Source: JBOGFI01 sp050743365
GTDB lineage: Bacteria; Actinomycetota; Acidimicrobiia; IMCC26256; JACDBD01
Length of the DNA: 9,362 bases
Reading direction: 5' to 3'
NCBI GenBank assembly: GCA_050743365.1
Contig: JBOGFI010000158.1
Location: forward strand, 1 to 9,362
The notes under the pieces are model-generated. The model ran no database searches. It saw nothing but the letters and a program-made list of their open reading frames with translations, and was not told where the DNA came from. The position numbers and the translations under genes were made by a program. This document shows, one piece after another, positions 6,549-9,362 of the stretch; position 1 is the first letter of the stretch; the number at the start of each line of letters is the position of its first letter.

Positions 6549-7154
6549 ATGGCGACCGCGCCGCAACCTCTCGCTCCCACCCGGCCGCTGCCCCGGCCCG
6601 AGCGGCACGCGGCAATCCTGCGGGGGGCGGCCGAGGCCTTCGCCCGGGCCGGCTACGCGGCGACCTCGATGGAGGACATCGCGGCGGCCTCGGGCATCAC
6701 GAAGCTCATCGTCTACCGGCACTTCGACTCCAAGGAGGACCTCTACCGGGCGGTGCTGCAGCGGACCTTCGACCGCCTCGCCGAGGAGTTCATCGCCGGG
6801 TACGAGGCGGGGCCGAGCAGCGGGATCGGCGCCCGCTCGCTGCTCACCGTGGCCCGGGAGGACCCGGCCGGCTTCCGCCTCCTGTGGCAGCACGCCGCCC
6901 GAGAGCCGCAGTTCGCCGAGTACGCGCGGGAGCTGCGGGAGCGCTCCGTCGACGCATCCCGCGCCCTCCTCGCGGGTCAGGTCGCGCCCGAGATCTACGA
7001 GTGGGCCGCGCACACCCTGGTGGGCTACGTCGTCGAAGCCGTCCTCAACTGGCTCGAGCACGGCGATCCGGGCCGCGATGACAAGTTCATCGAGCTGACG
7101 ACCGGCGCGCTTCGCTCCGGGATCCGAGCCTGGCGGGAGACGCCCGAACGCTAG
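6549..7154 (+). CDS. TetR-family transcriptional regulator
   Basis: A 201-residue one-component regulator. The N-terminal DNA-binding domain is clear: ILRGAAEAFARAGYAATSMEDIAAASGITKLIVYRHFDSKEDLY spans about residues 23-66, with the helix-turn-helix in 41-59. The C-terminal helical ligand-binding and dimer region (about 75-201) is as variable as usual for the family and gives no clue to the ligand. The start at 6549 (MATAPQPLAP) lies 2 nt after the operator-like palindrome; the frame is open further upstream, but that part overlaps the divergent gene. It is the only plus-strand gene here, divergent from the ferritin-like/luciferase-like operon and convergent with the DUF1385 gene. The likely role is a repressor of itself and of that operon, released by a small molecule related to the enzymes' substrate (inference). 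Confidence 0.95.
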   Translation: MATAPQPLAPTRPLPRPERHAAILRGAAEAFARAGYAATSMEDIAAASGITKLIVYRHFDSKEDLYRAVLQRTFDRLAEEFIAGYEAGPSSGIGARSLLTVAREDPAGFRLLWQHAAREPQFAEYARELRERSVDASRALLAGQVAPEIYEWAAHTLVGYVVEAVLNWLEHGDPGRDDKFIELTTGALRSGIRAWRETPER

Positions 7155-7160
7155 CCGCCC

Positions 7161-7266
7161 TCTCTTGGTCGCGCTCGCTCGGCGGCAGGGTACCTGCCGC
7201 CGCCCTTCGGGCCGCTCGCCGCTCCCGCGCAATCCTGGTGGCGAGCCACGGGCTGGCAGGCCTTCG
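7161..7266. repeat. Right copy of junction repeat bracketing the accessory block
   Basis: It begins with TCTTGGTCGCGC (7163-7174) and ends with TGGCAGGCCTTCG (7254-7266), the same pair seen at 1123-1134 and 1159-1171. It is 106 bp against 51 bp in the left copy. The extra length is a 51-bp segment (7175-7225) flanked by CGCGC on both sides and holding a strong hairpin. The copy fills nearly the whole gap between the stops of the TetR and DUF1385 genes. I see no gene in the gap (7155-7270). Confidence 0.6.
7180..7202. terminator. Bidirectional terminator-like hairpin between convergent genes
   Basis: CGGCGGCAGG and CCTGCCGCCG form a perfect 10-bp stem with a 3-nt loop (GTA), 25 nt past the TetR stop and about 68 nt past the DUF1385 stop. 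Its place between convergent genes fits a shared terminator. There is no T-run on either strand, so it would be of the tract-less type known in GC-rich genomes, or a structural repeat element. Confidence 0.55.
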
Positions 7267-7270
7267 CGTC

Positions 7271-8212
7271 CTAGATCGCCCCGCGGAAGGCCGGGAGCGA
7301 CGCCGGGGCCCGCCGGCGGGGGCGTTGCTCGACCTCGGCGAGCTGCTCGCTGGTCATGACCGCCTTGAGCGACGCGATCGCGACCGCGAGCTGGTCGAGC
7401 GAGGGTTGTCGAGTGGTCAGCCGCTGCATCGCGAGTCCGGGCTTCATCAGGGCCCGCATCCAGCGCCACTCCATGTGCCGCGCCGCGAACCGGATGATCT
7501 CGTAGCTGATGCCCGCGATCAGCGGGATCAAGAGCACCCGGGAGGCGACGAGCATCGGCAGCGCCGGTCGCCCGAAGAAGGCGTAGACCACGATCGTGAT
7601 CACCATCACGGTCAGCAGGAAGTTGGTGCCGCAGCGAACGTGCTCGGTCGTGAACCGCTGCGCCGACTCGGGCGTGACCTCGACGTCGTTCTCGTAGGCC
7701 GCGATCGCCTTGTGCTCCGCGCCGTGGTACTGGAACACGCGCTTGATGTCGGGCAACCGACCGATCAGCAGGATGTAGCCGACGAAGAGCCCGAGACGCA
7801 GCCCGCCCTCGAGGACGTGGACCCAGAACCCCCCACCGTCGAGCGCGCGGTTCAGGCCTCGTGCCCCGAATGCGGGCAGGAGGATGAAGATGGCAGTGAA
7901 GAAGACCATGGCGCCGGCCAGGGTCCAGCCCATCGCCTTCGACGAAAGGCGCTCCTCTTCGGGGACCTGCCGGTTGGCCGACCACGACAGCGCCTTGAAG
8001 CCGAGCGACAGCGACTCGGCCAGCGTCATCACGCCCCGTAGGAGCGGGATCTTCGAGTAGCGCTCCGCCCAACGGGGCGCGTCGTGGACCTCGACCTCGA
8101 TATCGCCCGACGGGTTGCGCACGGCGACCGCCCACGCACGCTGGCCGCGCATCATGACGCCCTCCATGACCGCCTGCCCGCCCATGTACCGCGGCTCGGG
8201 CTTGCGGGCCAT
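7271..8212 (-). CDS. DUF1385 (YqhQ-type) membrane protein
   Basis: A 313-residue protein of the DUF1385 family, described as a predicted metal-dependent enzyme of unknown function. Family marks are GGQAVMEGVMMRG (11-23), QYHGAEHKAIAAYE (161-174) and HVRCGTNFLL (191-200); the His, Glu and Cys residues of the last two are candidate metal ligands. Hydrophobic segments at about 96-116, 137-151, 197-213 and 217-238 indicate an integral membrane protein. The C-terminal part contains the usual TRQPSLDQLAVAIASLK stretch (267-283). The ATG at 8212 lies 11 nt after the rpmE stop and fits the family N-terminus (MxRK, then GGQAVxEG); its ribosome binding site is weak, so coupling to rpmE translation is likely. 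In many Gram-positive genomes the family sits between rpmE and prfA/prmC; here prfA is displaced by about 6 kb. Confidence 0.93.
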   Translation of the reverse strand: MARKPEPRYMGGQAVMEGVMMRGQRAWAVAVRNPSGDIEVEVHDAPRWAERYSKIPLLRGVMTLAESLSLGFKALSWSANRQVPEEERLSSKAMGWTLAGAMVFFTAIFILLPAFGARGLNRALDGGGFWVHVLEGGLRLGLFVGYILLIGRLPDIKRVFQYHGAEHKAIAAYENDVEVTPESAQRFTTEHVRCGTNFLLTVMVITIVVYAFFGRPALPMLVASRVLLIPLIAGISYEIIRFAARHMEWRWMRALMKPGLAMQRLTTRQPSLDQLAVAIASLKAVMTSEQLAEVEQRPRRRAPASLPAFRGAI

Positions 8213-8223
8213 CGCGGCGCGAC

Positions 8224-8433
8224 CTAGCCCTTCTTGGACTTCGCGTAGCGGCGCTGGAAGCGCTCGACCCTGCCGCCCGTGTCGACGAGCTTCTGCTTGC
8301 CCGTGTAGAAGGGATGGCACTCCGAGCACAGCTCCGCCCGAAGCTCGGGCACGGTGGAACGCGTGGTGAACGTGTTGCCACAGGAGCACCGCACCGTGCA
8401 CTCGCGGTATTCGGGGTGGATGTCGACTTTCAT
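8224..8433 (-). CDS. rpmE: 50S ribosomal protein L31, zinc-binding form
   Basis: A 69-residue ribosomal protein L31 of the large subunit, which helps bridge the two subunits. It starts MKVDIHPEYRECTVRCSCG. The zinc-ligand cysteines match the type A (C-plus) form: C16 and C18 in RCSCG, and C36 and C39 in CSECHPFYTGKQ; C12 is extra. The conserved TGGRVERFQRRY follows. The start at 8433 is fixed by GGAGG 4 nt upstream, the best ribosome binding site in the window. It lies 56 bp after rho, the usual order in Actinobacteria, and is probably in the same transcript. The zinc-binding form is typically replaced by a zinc-free paralogue under zinc starvation; whether this genome has one cannot be seen here. 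Confidence 0.98.
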   Translation of the reverse strand: MKVDIHPEYRECTVRCSCGNTFTTRSTVPELRAELCSECHPFYTGKQKLVDTGGRVERFQRRYAKSKKG

Positions 8434-8437
8434 CGAT

Positions 8438-8442
8438 CCTCC
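8438..8442 (-). promoter_or_regulatory. Strong ribosome binding site of rpmE
   Basis: GGAGG on the minus strand lies 4 nt before the rpmE ATG at 8433. It decides the start over the in-frame ATG at 8625, which lies inside rho. Confidence 0.75.
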
Positions 8443-8489
8443 AGTGTAGGGGCGTCGTAGGTGCACGGTCGTCCGGACGATTGCCGCAT

Positions 8490-9362
8490 CTACGAACCCG
8501 GTGTCGGGGCCTTCGCGATCTCGGCGAGGAACTCGTCGTTGCTCTTGGTGGTGCGGATCTTGTCCATGAGCAGCTCGAGGCCCTTGCCGTCCTCGAGGGC
8601 GTTGAGCACCCGTCGGAGCTTCCACACCTGCTGGAGCTGGTTACGGTCGAAGATCAGCTCCTCATGGCGCGTGCTCGACGCCTCGACATCGATCGACGGA
8701 TAGATCCGCCGCTCCGAGAGCCGCCGGTCGAGGCGCAGCTCCATGTTGCCGGTGCCCTTGAACTCCTCGAAGATCACCTCGTCCATGCGGCTGCCGGTCT
8801 CGATGAGGGCGGTGGCGATGATGGTCAACGACCCGCCTTCCTCGATATTCCGCGCCGCACCGAAGAACTTCTTCGGTGGGTACAGGGCGGTCGAGTCGAC
8901 ACCACCGGAGAGGATGCGGCCCGATGCCGGCGCCGACAGGTTGTAGGCGCGGGCGAGGCGGGTGATGCCGTCGAGCACGATCACGACGTGCTGGCCCATC
9001 TCGACCAGGCGCTTGGCCCGATCGATGGTGAGCTCGGCCACCTGGGTGTGCTCCTCCGAGGGACGGTCGAACGTGCTCGCCACCACCTCGCCGTTGATCA
9101 CGTGGCGGCGCATGTCGGTGACCTCCTCGGGGCGCTCGTCCACGAGCAGCACCATGAGGTGCACCTCGGGGTTGTTGGCCTCGATCGATTTGACGATCTG
9201 CTTGACGACCGTCGTCTTGCCCGCCTTGGGCGGCGACACGATCAGCCCGCGCTGGCCCTTCCCGATCGGCGAGACGAGGTCGACGATCCGGGCGGTCATG
9301 TTCGCCGGGTCCTCGGTCTCGAGCTTGTACTTCTCGTCGGGGAACAGCGGGGTGAGGTCCTC
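8490..9362 (-). CDS. rho: Transcription termination factor Rho, C-terminal part (cut by window edge)
   Basis: The last 290 residues of Rho, the hexameric RNA helicase that ends transcription of untranslated RNA. The frame is open to the edge, beginning EDLTPLFPDEKY; the N-terminal RNA-binding domain lies outside. Counting from the first visible residue: Walker A SPPKAGKTT at 43-51, VDERPEEVTDM at 73-83, Q-loop ASTFDRPSEEH at 94-104, Walker B VVIVLD at 126-131, then ITRLARAYN, SGGVDSTALYPPKKFFGAARN, TALIETGSRMDEVIFEEFKGTGNMEL and the C-terminal TKSNDEFL. The residue after the Walker B aspartate is Gly, where E. coli has Ser266, a bicyclomycin-resistance position. The stop at 8490 is followed 56 bp later by rpmE, the usual actinobacterial order. 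An in-frame ATG at 9299 is internal, since conserved Rho sequence continues upstream of it. Confidence 0.98.
   Translation of the reverse strand, partial: EDLTPLFPDEKYKLETEDPANMTARIVDLVSPIGKGQRGLIVSPPKAGKTTVVKQIVKSIEANNPEVHLMVLLVDERPEEVTDMRRHVINGEVVASTFDRPSEEHTQVAELTIDRAKRLVEMGQHVVIVLDGITRLARAYNLSAPASGRILSGGVDSTALYPPKKFFGAARNIEEGGSLTIIATALIETGSRMDEVIFEEFKGTGNMELRLDRRLSERRIYPSIDVEASSTRHEELIFDRNQLQQVWKLRRVLNALEDGKGLELLMDKIRTTKSNDEFLAEIAKAPTPGS

Noticed and set aside
1123..7266. The junction repeats as classical attachment sites of an integrative element.
   Set aside because: No integrase, recombinase, transposase or tRNA gene lies in the window; the repeats are kept as a finding without that label.
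5592..8381. A minus-strand open frame of 929 codons spanning the ferritin-like, TetR and DUF1385 regions.
   Set aside because: It is low-complexity Arg/Ala/Gly-rich shadow coding; the true genes in other frames carry family motifs and ribosome binding sites.
8443..8448. TACACT on the minus strand just upstream of rpmE as a possible -10 element.
   Set aside because: It abuts the GGAGG ribosome binding site, so a transcript starting 7 nt later would lose it; rpmE is more likely read through from rho.
8469..8480. Palindrome TCGTCCGGACGA after rho as a terminator.
   Set aside because: With a usable loop the stem is only 4 bp and no T-run follows; transcription probably continues into rpmE.

Overview
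The window is a GC-rich chromosomal segment from an actinobacterium-like organism. Genes are tightly packed, one start codon is GTG, and the third-codon-position bias leaves long open frames on the antisense strand. The order rho, rpmE, a DUF1385 membrane protein, prfA, all on the minus strand, is the translation/termination block found ahead of prmC and the ATP synthase genes in many Actinobacteria. Together with the accessory genes it makes me favour Acidimicrobiia or a relative. That placement is an inference from gene order and protein style, not from a search.

Layout from right to left, which is the direction of transcription for eight of the nine genes. At 8490-9362 is the C-terminal part of rho, cut by the window edge. 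At 8224-8433 is rpmE (zinc-type L31), and at 7271-8212 a DUF1385/YqhQ-type membrane protein. The block is then interrupted by about 6 kb of accessory genes and resumes with prfA (RF1) at 27-1097.

The accessory block holds two modules. Module A is a TetR-family regulator (6549-7154, plus strand). It is divergent from a probable two-gene operon coding for a ferritin-like protein with two ExxH motifs in a diiron-oxidase arrangement (5396-6505) and a luciferase-like flavin-dependent oxidoreductase (4015-5385). The 43-bp divergent gap carries an inverted repeat, GTATACTcaacAGTATAC, over both putative -10 regions, so autoregulation plus repression of the oxidoreductase pair is likely. Module B is a translationally coupled DUF1800-DUF1501 pair (2496-3785 and 1183-2499, ATGA overlap). 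The DUF1501 protein carries a twin-arginine export signal.

Both junctions of the accessory block carry the same two short sequences in the same order and orientation. TCTTGGTCGCGC lies at 1123 and 7163, and TGGCAGGCCTTCG at 1159 and 7254. I read these as a duplicated intergenic sequence or a dispersed repeat bracketing the insertion. The copy at 7163 also holds an extra hairpin-bearing segment between convergent genes. No transposase, integrase, tRNA, rRNA or CRISPR array was seen. The accessory genes look as GC-rich as their neighbours, so any insertion is probably old or from a related genome.
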